A stretch of 64,000 bases of DNA from Thalassia testudinum (GCA_037157565.1 JAZHRO010000013.1:78423501-78487500), one strand, 5' to 3'. Counted from the stretch's first letter, positions 23,954 through 36,700 are shown. A program made the numbers and translations. The notes: a model not told the origin generated them from the letters alone.

Positions 23954-26550
23954 TGTTGAGTGGTAATCATCGTTGATTAGAGAGATAAGCATCGTAGTAT
24001 AGTCGACGAAAATCGAATCGACATTTAAATTTATAAGTACTTGAAAAACATTGAGTTTCGAGGTCATTCGTAGGGAGCAAACATTTGCAATTCAATCCTC
24101 TAATTGAATATAAATGATGAGCACAATAATCAAGTCACAAGTAATGATATGTAGTGAATAATCAATAAAAAAATATATTCAATAAATAGTCAAATTGTAT
24201 CTCAAGATCAGTAGACAAAAACATAATAAAGAGATAAAAAAGTGGTGGTTGATACCACCAATATACTCTTAATACTTAGGCTTGATGAGGCAGAGATTCA
24301 TCGTGAAAAGGTTTGGGTTCGAAAACCCATCGTCGTAGTTCAATTTTCAAGAAAATTCGTCAATCAAATAATATTTATAACTGAAACTTGAAAGGTAAGT
24401 CCTGGGTTTGACACGAGGAGGCGAACGTTTGGTTTGACGAAATCTGTGTTTCAATTTTATTTGTTTTTGTCATTTTTATCTTTTATAATTTTTTTGGTGT
24501 TTATACCAACAAGAGATCAGATTGATGAAAACATTATCTAACTAATCTACTTGCAAAATATAAGAGAGAAAGAGAGAAACAATCATGGATTTCTAATCAA
24601 ATGTTTATTACATCTATGAAAGCTGGAAAACTACACTATGAAAGCAAAAAGATAGAGATAGGTGAGAAGAATCCCCGTCGACAGTCGCCCTGAAGAAGGT
24701 GGTAAGGAGCGAGACGAGGGAGAACGATAGTGTAGGAAGGAGGATGGGGCAAGATGTTGTCGCGGTGAGGATCTTCTTCCCAAAGGAGGTGAGAGGATGG
24801 CCGCGGGATGCTCTACGAATGGGGATGAGAGGCAGGAAAATATTTGATTCTACTCTAGAGGAGCATCCTGAGCTTGGGACAAGCTCTCTCTAAAGCCTTG
24901 GAGGTGGTGAGGAGAAGAAAGGAAAAGATGAAGAAGCATGAGAGGGGTAGGGGTTCTTTTATAGTGGAGGAAAGGATCAATTTCGTATATAGGACAATTA
25001 TTAATGGTCATAAACATCACTGAAGATCCACCACAAATGTCGCTGAAGACAACCTTATGCCCACGCTGTCGGTGGGATAGCGAGAGCTCTGTGGGCCCTT
25101 GTCACGCACGCACGCATGCTACGCATCCGCTGCCTTGCACGTTGTGCTGTGCGTGCATGCCTCTGCACACGAGCGCACGTTCGCGCTACTGTGTGTGTGC
25201 GGTGGCACATGTGTGCGCATGGGTGGCTTGGGTTGCACCACGTGGCGTGATCTGGGCCGTCCATCTTCTTTTCTTTGTAGGGGCTGTTATAGAGGTTGAA
25301 TTAAGTCAATTTTTGCACCGTTGGGCAGCGATCATTGACCTGAATCCATTCGTGTGGTCATATTTATCATTTGAAGGTCCCGATTGCATCACCTAGTCAC
25401 TCGGCCGTTGATCTTCCTCAAACTGCATATGGTGCTACATGACTCCGATCAAGGCAATTTTAGAGGCGTTAGACTCTGATCGTCGTCCTGATAAGATTCG
25501 TATGTTCGGATCGTCAATCCAAGGCTTCGAATTAAATCTCCTCTCCTAGCCATAAAAGGATGCAATTAACCTAAAATATATGCAAACTACACAAAATGCA
25601 AAATGATGTATGCTATGCAATATTTATAGTATGGAATGCATATCTAAGCTTAGAGACATGCATAAATAGGCATTTTAACCTAAATGGATGTGTCTACATC
25701 AAGGCTCAACTTAAACTCAATATCAGACTCTCTCAACACTATGCTTAATCTTTGAAACACTTAGCCATTTTTTCAAGTCAATCTCTGCTTTATACTTAGC
25801 CAAATCAGACAGCTGTGGAGAACTACATATGTCTTAAAGTTTCAAATTAGACTTAAGTTTGGATGTCTGATGGGTTCACTCAGAGCAAAACCTCCCTTTC
25901 CCTCTTGGTATACCCTTCCTTTCTCTCTTTCTTTCTAGACCCAATTCAATTCCAGACAAAACCCGATTCAACATAGGGGGCCTACACTTGCATGGCGTGA
26001 GCGAGTGTGTGATGTTTGCAAGGCACGTGCATGGGGAACTTGACCCCTCGTGTACTGGGTGTTAAGCCTAACAACAAAGTTCATTAAATACGTGTTTTCA
26101 ATTTATCATCTTCCAATGTGGGACAATACTTGTTGCCTCTTCTACACGTGTGTAGCTATGAATAATCCTTCTAAATTGAGCTGCTGCTGGGGCTCTCTTC
26201 TTCAATTGAGGCTAGAGGTGGTTTCCTGATGTGGTTCCGCAGCTATTGGGTGCTATGGTGAGGTTGGTGGACAAGGAACGACCTCAAACATGGTGGGAAA
26301 TGAATGGTAATCCAGCAAACCCCTGAAATCATGAAAACGGGGTTAATGCCTCAAATAAATAGCTTAGAAGGGTCACCGTGTCCTAAGGAACACGCTGGTG
26401 GTGGTTGAGTGGAGTTTGGAGGTGAATGGTGGTCAGATGGAGTCAGAATAGTAGTCAGTTTATGAGTTTGTTCGGGAGGAGTGTGGAGTGTCCAATAGTC
26501 CTACTTTTGTTAGGGCTTTTGATCGTTAGACGATGGTGATGGTTGTGGTG
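23954..26550 (-). repeat. LTR K: RT1-related LTR, interrupted and partial
   Basis: The left end starts TGTTGAGTGG. It has the spacing seen in RT1: exactly 37 bases from TG to the phrase CGTAGTATAG, followed by a GAGTTTCGAGGTC segment equivalent to the RT1 phrase GAGTTCCCGAGGTC. Body sequence after 25707 includes a CCAATGTGGGACAATA block comparable to the RT1 CGATGTGGGACTAAA. Solo LTR E (24283-25701) is inserted in it, and LTR F cuts it off at 26550. It is older than E and F. Confidence 0.6.
24283..25701 (-). repeat. Solo LTR E (RT3-type family)
   Basis: A single 1419-base LTR in minus orientation is flanked by the perfect 5-bp duplication AGGCT (24278-24282 and 25702-25706), which proves a solo LTR left by internal recombination. 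It resembles LTRs A and B of RT3 in inverted orientation. A TATA box (CTATAAAAG, minus) lies at 24957-24965 and a G-box CACGTG at 25239-25244. Unlike its relatives it lacks the tRNA-like block and is about 200 bases shorter. Confidence 0.9.
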
Positions 26551-29042
26551 TGACGTCGAGAAATGCGATATGATAATTTGTCTATTGTAGTGTATAAATT
26601 TGACATCAATTTTAATAGAGAAATATGAAGATGTGAGTACGAGTGTCGATCTCAAGGAGACAAAATCCGAATCAATTAGTTGCTCATTTTTAGTTTACGT
26701 GATGGTTATTTTAGTTTTCATGCGAAGAGAGACAGAGAGAGAGTAGGGTTAGAAATCCGTAGACAGATATGGTTGCTAACTATATGATCAGTCATGTTTT
26801 GCAAATTAAAATTAGGGTTTGGAGAACCTGTTGTTGTAGTTTGCAAAATGTGTCTATCAAATACAATTTATAACCAAAACTCCAAGGGAGTCTAGGGTCG
26901 AACATAGGGAGAACGCTTACTTTGTTTGAAATCCACACTTTGTTTGATTTCTTTTTGGTGTTTCGGGGTTTTGCTATTTTTTTCTTTTGTTTTCATAGAA
27001 AAAGCAAGCAAGATAGATCACAAGAGAGATGAAGCAACTATGGGATATCACACAAATGTTTATTACAATAATCTATGAAAGCATAAAAGAGATAGGGTGA
27101 GAGGAAATCTCCCGAATTGGCTGTTCGACGAGACAACAGCACCTGGTAGAAGCTTGGATGAAGGAGGTGAGATGCAAGATGATGGAGATGAGATGCAGCA
27201 GGATGCTGGGTAGAGGAATGCTTCACCGAGGCTCTGGAATGGAGGTGAGGAGATGGAGGTGATCTTCTACCGGAATGGAGGTGGGAGGACGACTCCAAGG
27301 CAACCTATGAAGGTGGTGGGATAAAAGACGAATGTTTGGTGGGAAATAGAAGGATTACACTAGTAGAAGGCCTTTGGAGCTTGAGAGTAAGCTCTAATGG
27401 AGCTTTGGTAGGCTACTAGAGCTTAGGAGTAGGTAAGAGTAGGGTAGGTAGAGATAAAGAGGAATGGGGGGGTGTAGGCGTTTATATAGTGGTGGAATGG
27501 AGGTGGTTTGCGCTCACGGGCATTTAGCGACATTTAAGACGTCACTAAAGACTTATCGGAGGTGTTGCTGTAGCATTCATGTGCCTTGGCTGGCGCTTGG
27601 AAGCTCGACTGCAGCTGGCATAGGGTGTTGTGATCATCAGCTATTGGATCGAGCGTGGTTGGCTGAGATCGTGAGGAGGGAATGCGTGCTCGCCCAGATT
27701 TGAATCCGCATCGTTGGCACATGCATTGACAACCGTCAGATGAAGCATTGCATGGCCGAGAGATTCCCACGGATCGTGCCTTCATTGCTTTGAATGCACA
27801 CGGATCGCGTCTTCGCAGAGATCCGACGGTCGACAGTGCATCTGCTCGACTTAAGTGAGCGCCTTTGATTGTGTGCGTGTGATCTGGCATGAGTCCTCTT
27901 ATTGGTAGGTGACGTCAGATCGCCCGTGTAGAATCTCGACCGCTCAATCGAGATCGAGCGGCCCTATTTCAGCCAGTGTTGTAGCAGGCACGGTGGATTG
28001 CGGCTCGAACCTGTGCCTTCCATTTGAGGAGTGGGTGCTTCACCATTTGGCCAAAGCATCGCTTTGTCGAGTGGAGGGTGGTGCGGTTTCCCATGCCTTG
28101 ACTGTTGGATGAAGATCCAATGGTCGAGGCGAATCCTTGCTTGAGGTCGAGCACCCTTAGGTTGTGGGAGCACGTGTCTCAGCCGTTGGATTGAGATCCA
28201 ATGGCTGAGATCTCTTCTTGCAACGAGGCTGGGGACGTGATGGATCAGGTGGGGCGGCCTGGATGGCTCCACGTGGCACCATCTAGGCCGTCCATCTTCT
28301 TCTTTCTGTAGAGGGTGCTACAAAGCTATGATTGGGGTGATTTTTGCATTGACGGACTGCGATTGTTGCTCTGGATTCATCTGTACGGTCGGATTCTTCA
28401 TCAGAAACCCATAAAGATGTTGCACTCCCTCCTGGCAATAGAAAATGGAAGAACTAATGTACATAATACACAACTATCCTAAATGCCATGCAATGGATGT
28501 TATGCAGTATTTGTAACATGATATGCAATGCTAAGCCTAGGAACTATCATAAATAATCATTTTATCATGAATTCATGTGTGTTTATCACTACACATAATA
28601 AGAAGACATGATGAAGCATAAAATGGTGTTAATAAAAGCTAGCTTAGAATGAGCACAAGACAACAATTACAATATCAAAATCTTCTTCAAAAATGGTCTT
28701 GCAATTTTAGGCAAAAAACCTAGAGGAATGCTTAAAGAAAAATAAACTACAAGATATATAAAACTATAAGCTAAATGCAGGAAAGAGGAGGTGTCGAGGC
28801 AGCCATGGTGGTAGAGGGACTTCCATTGATGGTTCATGGTTCCGAGAACATCTATGAAGCTCTATGGAGGTGGAACTTGTGCTCAGTAGATGATACGAAG
28901 AGATGCCTTTCAAATGGGAGGTGTAGGGGCTTTTATAAGCTTCAGGACAAAACATTTGGCATGATGCAAAAATCACGCTCCACATCGGCCATCACGCGCC
29001 AGCCCACGGCTTCTGCATGCAGATAGCTGCGTGCTCGTGCAC
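26551..29042 (-). repeat. LTR F (RT4-type), split by solo LTR G and cut by LTR L
   Basis: The start TGACGTCGAGAAATGCG and the following 150 bases align with the ends of LTRs H (30834) and J (60190). The body continues after G at 28594, with the shared phrase GTGTCGAGGCAGCCATGGTGG near 28790 and a minus-strand TATA box (TATAAAAG) at 28930-28937. Sequence from 29043 belongs to a different LTR (L), so the sense-start half of F is missing here. Confidence 0.65.
26785..28588 (-). repeat. Solo LTR G inside LTR F
   Basis: An 1804-base LTR reads TGATCAG...GTTTATCA on the plus strand and is flanked by CTATA (26780-26784) and CTACA (28589-28593), a 4-of-5 target duplication. It is the same family as the second half of LTR J. 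It carries a TATA box (minus, 27481-27489), a TTTAGCGACA...GTCACTAAAG dyad just upstream, a tRNA-like block (27998-28058) and the extended G-box palindrome (28261-28284). Confidence 0.82.
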
Positions 29043-30833
29043 TGATGGGAACACCATCATGGGCCCTAACTAGACACATTTAGTCAGGTTTGAATGTTAA
29101 AAGCTTCTACCTAATCTTCTGAGGGTCATAACTGTATATCATTCTTATTGGAGAGAAGAATAGGGAGTTAGGGTTAATTCTGTAATTTTAACAGTACATC
29201 ACAAACACAGATTAACCACGGAGATACTCAAGGGTTAAATAAAGGTTAAATAAGCTCAAAAGTCCAAAAAGTGGGTTAATACTGACAGAAATGGAGTTTC
29301 ACGTGTTGCGAGAATTGAAATAGTAGATAAAACCCTAATTATAAACCCACTTAAATAGAAGAGGTTTTGGTCAGGATAAAATTCATCTAAACCTCCTAAA
29401 ATTCATATAAAAATATTCTAAGAGGTTTGGTACCCTTGGTTTGATCATCTGAACCCATTTTGACAAAAAACAGAGTGTCAGACGGAATTCTACCCTAATT
29501 TGGGATTCTGTGAAAATTTTCCTATTTAAATATGGTCAAAACTCAAATTCAACTTCATAATTAGATTTCTTGGATTCAAATTAGGTTAAGGCCAAAATTT
29601 GGGCCTAATCAGAGTCCATCTTCACCTAGTTTGCAATTTGGCCCTTTAAAACTCTATTTCTTACATTTAGCTCCTCAAGTTTTGAATTTATTACAAGTAG
29701 GTCGCTAACTTCTCATCATTTCTTCATTTTGGTCCCTACCACCATTGGTGTGAAATCGACCTTAGTAGGAGATTCGAGTGAGTTTTCTCCCTCAAATCAA
29801 AGCCAAATCTCTCCAAAATTGAAGAGATTAATCCTCAAGCAATTCCTAATCAATCAAGCCAAATCAAAGACTCTGAGAAGATCTCTAGAGCTTGGATGAA
29901 CTCGAGAAAATCTGGGATCTTTTTCCCTGATTTCATAGCCAAATCAAGCCCTTCCCGAGCTTTAGAGCTCATTCTAGAGCTCTATAAAGAGGCCTCAACT
30001 CCTGACCATTCTCCTCAGCCAAGTTTTAAGCCGGGTTCCCTCTTCTTCTCCCTCCTTGAGCCACCCATACTTGAGCTCCGGCGATGTCCTCGGATCTCCT
30101 TTGTTTGGCCTCCCAATAATCAAATTGGGAGGTTCTTTGTTTGTCTCAATCCTTCGCTCCTCACTAGCCACCGCAGGAGTCTTCCCCCCTCTTCACCATC
30201 GCCGTCCTACCTCGCCACCAACCTCTTCTTCTTTGGTGCCGGCCAGCCAACGCCCATGCCTACCTCTCCCTATTTTTCCTTTTCTTTCCCTCTAACTTCT
30301 TCCTTTCCCTCTCCACTTCATTGCTACCTATTCACCCTCGACCCGATCATCTTCCCCACGTCAGCATGAGCTCTGGCGAGTTAGCACCAGCACTCCACTA
30401 CACAAAACCATATGCCACCGAGTCCACGAGCATCGCCTCACTCCACTGATCAAAAGCCCAAAAGAAATTTGGGGCTTTGATCGTACAAATGCTCCACCAA
30501 ACACCACCTCCTCCGCTTGTCTTCACCATCATCGACCGACCATCACACGCATGCATACACTTAGCCACTACCACCGTTGCACTCATTGTGATCCGACGAT
30601 GCTCTTGAACGCATTTGATTAGGTCGAGAGGCCTTCTTTCTTGTTTCAGGTCCCTGATTGGAGTTTCATCGCCGCATCCATCGCCTTCGACCTCGCCTAC
30701 ATCTCTCCGATTCTCTCTCAACCTACTACGTTCTACACTCGACATGGACTGAACCTAGAAGCCCACTTGGGGCTTCAATTAAGTAAGACTAGTAGTAGAA
30801 GCCTGATTCTTAGAAGACCTCCATCTTCTGTAG
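29043..30833 (+). repeat. LTR L: RT1-family-like LTR in plus orientation, probably truncated
   Basis: It starts with TGATGGGAACACCATCATGG, the same dyad-plus-GCC start as RT1 in sense direction. It then runs through the RT1-like order of blocks (AACCCATTTTGAC, TTTGGCCCTTT, CTCAAGTTTTGAA, TTTTGGTCCC), showing an inverted relative of RT1. A TATA box CTATAAAG is at 29982-29989. The RT1-type LTR end was not found before LTR H begins at 30834, so L is cut or truncated there. Predicted ORFs in its C-rich half are not supported as genes. Confidence 0.65.
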
Positions 30834-31565
30834 TGTCTGCCACGAAGAGCGTTTGTGCAAATCGCTCGTTGTAACATGTTTTATGATGTTAATTTTAATA
30901 GAAGAATCGGACGTGAGTCTGAGTGTTGAACACAGGGAGGCAAAGTATTGAATCCGCAATCACTTTCGTGTCACAAAAATATGTTGATTCGTTCACTTGC
31001 AAAATGAATAGAGAAAGAGAGAGATAGGGAGAGAGAGAGAGAAAGAGAGAGAGAAGGAGATAGGATTAGAATCCATGCTCAAGAGATGATAAGAATAAGA
31101 TATCAAAGATATATTCTAGTAATTATCCAAATGTTGTCATCAACAAAAATGTATATGAATGCTTGAATGAAAGAAATAAACTATAACTATCAAAGAAATT
31201 AAAACTAAGAACAAGGAAGAAGATGGTGTCGAGGCAGCCATGGTGGTGAAGGATCTTCCGTCGGTGGCTCAGCAGCTTCAAGACCTTGCTTGGAGCTATA
31301 CAGAGGTGGTGGATACTCTTGGGTAGATGATGGGTGCAAATGAGGGGGGTAGGTCCCTTTTTATAGTGGTGAAAAGGGCTAAAATTCATCCTTGGGTCAA
31401 CAGCGACATTCAAAGTGTCACTAAAGACCCGCCACATGCGTCACCAAAGCCACTGCTCCTGCTCCTGCTGGCCTAAGTGCCCCGCGCCATGTCCTGCCTA
31501 CCGTGCTGCATGCACTCGTGGCGTAGCGCTGCGCACACGTAACTCTCCACGCACTGCTACCCCGC

Positions 31566-33163
31566 TGATTGCACAACAATCATAGGCCCTAACTTGCCTG
31601 AATTAAGCTAGAACTTAGCTTAACATGAAAAATATGCATGCATACGCATCGTATTCTGCATCGTAGTTGATATATGTATTTTATGTATTAAACTGTGCTA
31701 TTTGAGAGGTATTAATGGTTGCAGGTAATCCAAGGCTGTAGATGACCGATCCAACCTTATGGATTTGTTCGGACTAACAACGGGAGTCTAATGCATCCAA
31801 GAGTGCATCAATCAGACTCCCGTAGCATCCTGGAGAGTCCACAGAAGAGCAAGAGCCAAGGGGCGAATTGAAGAAGATCTGGACATCAAATGATAAATCC
31901 AACCACACGAATGGATCCGGATTGACGTTTGCAGTCCAATGGTGTAGAAATCAACTTAATCAGAGGCCTACGTCATCAGATATAAAGAGGAGAACAGACA
32001 GCCACGATGGTGCCACGTGGCACCATCACAGCCGCCCCTCACCGTGCCCCCAACTCCTGAAGGCACCTCTCCTCGCAGTGTGGACCGTTGGATCTTCATC
32101 CAACGGCCACGAGCGTGCCACATCGCCTGCCCAGATTGGATGAGTATAAATGAAAACAAGAAAGTATATATAACAAATGGTTTGCACAACGCATTGTCTC
32201 GCACGTGCGCGTATGCCTAGGATGCGGGTTCGAGCCTTGCGCTGCGGAAAATTGATGCGACGTCGGCGGTGCGTGTGCGTGCAGGCGCAATTACGCGATT
32301 GGAGGGTAGAGGTGCGCCCACGTGGCGTGATCAAAGCAGAGCACACTTGGGCGGATGGGGGATCATGCGGGTTTTGCAAAATCAGGAAGGTATGAGGCGA
32401 GCACGTGTAGGCTGTTCGATCGTAAGATCGGACGGCTGGGATGCTGGGCGTGATCTAAAGGTGTGCGGAAATGGCCGAGAAGCACGCGTAGGAATTTGAA
32501 AGACAGACAAGCAGCAGCCGTGCGATGGGAGATCGACGTGCCACAGAGAATCACGTGGAAGCACCAGAATAAACCAACCAAGAAGAAGGATTTGGGGAAG
32601 GATTTGCACGAGAAAAGAAGCTATAAAAGGACCAAAGGGCCCTCCTTTGAAAAAAACAACTCACAACTCTCTCATAGCTCTCATTCTCTTCTTCTTCCTT
32701 CTTCTACCTCTCTCTCTTCTTCTTCTTCCTTCTTCTACCTCTCTATCTTCTTCTTCCCGTCTTCTCTGCATTTCCTCCACCGTCTCTGCTTTTCTGTCAG
32801 AAGAATCCATTAGGCCATCCTATCGGATCATTGTTGCTCTCCTCAACCTCTTCAGAAGGCCACCACGGACCACCCGTGGTGCCCTCGTTCTATTATAGCA
32901 GTAGTTTATTTACTTTATGTTTTATTAAAATGCATGTATGGCACGCAATTAATGTTCAAACTCTTTGCATGATATATATATATTGCGATTCATTGTCTCT
33001 ACTACTTAGTAATTAGATTTAGGACAAGTGCATGAAATCAAAAGCATTTTTATGCCTCCCTGTGATCGACAGGGACTCCCAGTTCTGTTAATTTTATTTG
33101 TTGAGACATATTTCACTCTATACTACGACGTACTCATCTTTTACGCGATCTACGCCCCGAACA
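31566..33163 (+). repeat. LTR I, RT1-family ends with an A/C/D-type interior
   Basis: It starts TGATTGCACAACAATCATAGG, a terminal dyad like those of RT1 and L, and ends CCCCGAACA after a CTATACTACGACG segment equivalent to the RT1 LTR end. Inside are a perfect 22-bp G-box palindrome (32006-32027), a second CACGTG at 32319-32324, a tRNA-like B-box (GGGTTCGAGCC, near 32225) and a TATA box (32622-32629). No partner LTR or interior is seen, so it is probably solo. The target duplication could not be fixed. Confidence 0.65.
32006..32027. promoter_or_regulatory. Perfect 22-bp palindrome centred on a G-box
   Basis: Each half reads GATGGTGCCAC; the centre is CACGTG at 32014-32019. G-boxes are bound by plant bZIP and bHLH factors. 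The same extended palindrome, in various states of decay, is found in LTRs A, B, C, D, G, H and J, so it is a family feature. Confidence 0.6.
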
Positions 33164-33239
33164 CGGAGCAATAGCGCACGTGCTATGCGTGCACTGCCGT
33201 TGCTGCTGCACCGTGCCTCAATTGCAAAATTGAGGGGGT

Positions 33240-33299
33240 TGTGGGTTTTGAACCTACGCCCTCTCATTGAGAGTGCTCTTGTTGACCACCATGCTACAC
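33240..33299 (-). promoter_or_regulatory. tRNA-like block in LTR H
   Basis: On the minus strand an A-box-like TAGCATGGTGG is followed after about 35 bases by AGGTTCAAAACC, a B-box-like T-arm. It lies on the LTR sense strand between the G-box palindrome and the TATA box. Equivalent blocks occur in A, B, C, D, G, I and J. It is not a functional tRNA gene: arms are imperfect and no acceptor stem closes. Confidence 0.5.
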
Positions 33300-33723
33300 C
33301 CATGAAGATGTCACGAGGAGAAATTTCTAAGGCAAGGCGCAGATGGCTTATCCAACGGCTGAGAATCGATGATGCACGTGAAGAAGCGCTGGTGTTTGGT
33401 AGATGTTGGCCAGTGTTGGGTGGTCGAGGTGGCACCACGTGGCACCATCTAGGTCATCCATCTTCTTTCTATTGTAGAGGATGCCATGGTGATTGGATCG
33501 AGATGATTCTCGCGTTTTCGAACTGCAATCGTCGCTCCGGATCCATCCGTATAGTCGGATTTTTCATCTGAAGCCCATAAGGATGTCGCATTGCCCCTTG
33601 GCCATTTATCTTCCTCGGACTTGTTGTGGTAGCTACGGAAGTCTGATCGAGGTGATTTTGAGTACGTTGGACTCCATTTATCGATCCGGATCCATCTGTA
33701 TTATCTGACTGCTCATCTGATAC

Positions 33724-36700
33724 TGATGTTGACACATTTAATTAGCTTAAAATGACTATTCATGCATGTTCCTAGTCTTACATTTGCATTCCATGTTATA
33801 AATATTGCATAGCATGCATCATTATGCATTTAGAATAATTGTGTATATTTTAGGTTAATTGCATCCTTTTTTGGCTAGGAGGGAAGGACATTGATTTTCG
33901 GGCCTTGGATGGATGATTTGAATGTATGGATTTGATCAGGATGATGATCGAAGTCCAACGCCTCTGAGATCATCCAAATCAGAATCCCATATCACCTATG
34001 CGATCTGAGGAAGATCAATGGTCAGGGGCAATGTGACATCCTTATAGGCTTTGGATGAAAAATCCTACCATACGGATGGATCCAGAGCGACGATTGCAAT
34101 CCGGCAATGCGAAAATCATCTCAATTCAAGCATCGTGGCACCCTCTGCAATAGAAAGAAGGTGGACGGCTTAGATGGCACCACATGGTGCAATCTAGGCT
34201 ACCTAACTCTGGCCAGTAGCAACCACCCACACCCTTCATCATCCGCGCCCTCTTTTCCCAGCCGTTGGATCTCGATCTAATGGCTAGGAAGCCTCCACGC
34301 TGCTGCTTAGATGCTCCTCCTCGCGACACAATGATGGGCGTGGCCCGTTGGTGGAGGTGTGCACTCTCAAGGGAGGGGCGCGGGTTGGAATCCTCGTAGC
34401 CCCCCACAATTCGCAACTGAAGGTGACCAACCAGACGTACCACAGTACATGCGTGTGCACAGCTGTGTACGCGCACAAGCAGCACAGCACAGCCACAAGT
34501 CACTCGCAATGCATGCTAGCGCACGCGTGCATGTCACGGTGCCGGAGGCACGAGCGCATGATGCATGCACTAGTGATTAGCCCATATTTGTGGGCTATTT
34601 AAGTATTTAAGTGCCTAGACATTAATTTAATTCTAAAATTTATTTAGCATGAATTAGGATGTAAATAGATTAATTCATCTTTCTGATTTAATTACATAAT
34701 TCATGCATTACATTCACAACTAAAGGCATTTGAAATTGACTTAGAATGGCATTAGGTGAATTACATGCATTGTTTTAATTAACATAAAACTTAAGGATTT
34801 GTGTATAAATAATCCAAATATTTCATTTTATTAATTATTCTTCTTCATCCCGCAGGCAACCATTCCACTTCCTCTGCCTGCATTCAATCTTCGCCAGTTA
34901 CCGCACTCAAGACCCCATTCATGGAGGAGCGGGTGTGTTGGATCTAGTTGGGGCAGCTGATACTACAAGGGAGAGGAGGAGGCAGCCGAGCTCATTGAGG
35001 CCATCATCCCATTTCACCACCGTGCAGCATTTCACTACTGTGGGCCTCCATGGCCAAACTCCATCATACCGTGGGCCGGTAGGGTGACAGACCACCGTGC
35101 CAAGAGGATGGAGTTGGTCGCCACCGTGTACGAGCTCCTTGAAGCTCACCTACCGTGAGTGCATCTACTGATGCACGACTTGCCACCGTTCCATCACCGT
35201 GCTTCTTCTTCACCTGCTCTATCACAGTTCCTCACACACTCAACCAACCCATCACCACCACCTGCAGCATACCACGCCCTCGCCTCGCAACCATCCAGGT
35301 CGTCGCTACATGCACGCCACGCGCAACCATACGCATGCACATCTCCCACGCATTACGCGCACCACCAGCATCGCCTGCGTCCTCCTCGCAGCAACTCTAC
35401 CAATCGCAGTAGAGTCATTCCACCCGCACGGCCCGCGCACATCTCCTTCGCTGCACCTCCGCACGAGCAGTAGCCGCTCGCGCACACCTCTAGCACATGC
35501 CCTCCTAGCAGCACACCCGCGTTTCCCCTTCTATGCACGGCCAGCAGTGCATGCTTCTCCTCTCAGCTCTCTCGTCTCCAACAACAACAGTGCACCACCT
35601 TTAGTAGATCATGCCACGCACCTGTGCTCCACCAGCCCGCGTACGCTTCGTTCGCACCCCTCCACGCACGCTTGCCACTCACAGCACCGCCCTGCGCGTG
35701 CTACACCTCCACCGTAGTAGGCGTGTGCCACCAACAGTGAGCGTAGAGCATGCACTACTCTAGCCAGCGTCACTGCCCGTGCACTATCTCATCCTCTTCT
35801 TCTTCGTCTTCTCCTCCAACTAACCGAATAGAACCCAAAGTTATCATAGTCCTCCTCCATGCAGCCGCCTCATCTATCCTCAGAGCTTCACGCCACCAGC
35901 ATCAATGAACTCGCCTCAACCTCAGATACTCGGCCACACCCTCTGAAGGCCGACAGCAACCCGCTTGTGCTGGCGAGCCGCCGCCACCATTGCTGGCCTT
36001 CCTCGTCGCCAGTGAGACCACCGGCGGCTGTTCGACGTGCCGTCACCGCCCATGCGTAGCCCTCGTCGTGGCCAACTACCTCCGAGCTCCGCACACCCGA
36101 CCACGGCCTCCTCATCGCGTACGCACAAAGGGAGAAAATGCTCTGTTTCTCACCAAATTAATATTTACATTCACATGCCATTGCAACTCTTTTATTTTGA
36201 ATTTATTAATTAAATATTATGGCTAATTTATGCAAGTGACCTCCCTCTTTCTCATAAATGCCATTTCAGCATGTTTTCTTGATGTTTTCTTAATTTGAAA
36301 GCAGATTTGACTTGATTTCTCAATGAAACTAATCATGAACATATGTTTTTAATCAGTGCGAGTTTAATTATGTCATTGCCTCCCTGTGGATAAGACCCTC
36401 TCCTAATTAAGTGGTTATTTTAATTGTTGATTAGTCAATTTTTCCACCACTTACATACTACAACAATGAGTTATTTCATTTGCGAAACTTAATCGAAAGT
36501 GAAAAATCGACTCGTCAGCCAGCAGTGGAGTAGATCTTCAGCGACTATTGCACGGGTCTTTAGTGATGATTGCAGTTGTCACTAATGGCCTATGCACGAA
36601 TTCTTCCTCTTCCTTACACTATAAAAGGATGTACCCCCCTCCATTCTTCACCATCTCTTCCTTTCTTCTCCTCACCACCTCTAAGGATCTAGAGAGAGCT

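Larger units (their letters stand above)
30834..33723 (-). repeat. RT4 left LTR (H), part 1, interrupted by LTR I and RT3
   Basis: The beginning (30834-31560) aligns closely with LTR J from 60190, including GGACGTGAGTCT, GATAAGAATAAGATATC and the minus-strand TATA box (31357-31365) with the nearby dyad (GCGACATTCAAAGTGTC). Solo LTR I occupies 31566-33163. H resumes at 33164 with the tRNA-like block (33240-33299) and the G-box palindrome (33426-33450), and is then cut by RT3 at 33724. Its last part is 55279-55464. The sense-start half resembles the E/A/B type more than J, suggesting exchange between LTR families. Confidence 0.7.

Noticed and set aside
35155..35717. His/Pro/Thr-rich ORFs of up to 172 codons inside solo LTR M
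   Set aside because: Three overlapping frames are open at once in a C-rich stretch. There is no family resemblance and no copy elsewhere in the window.
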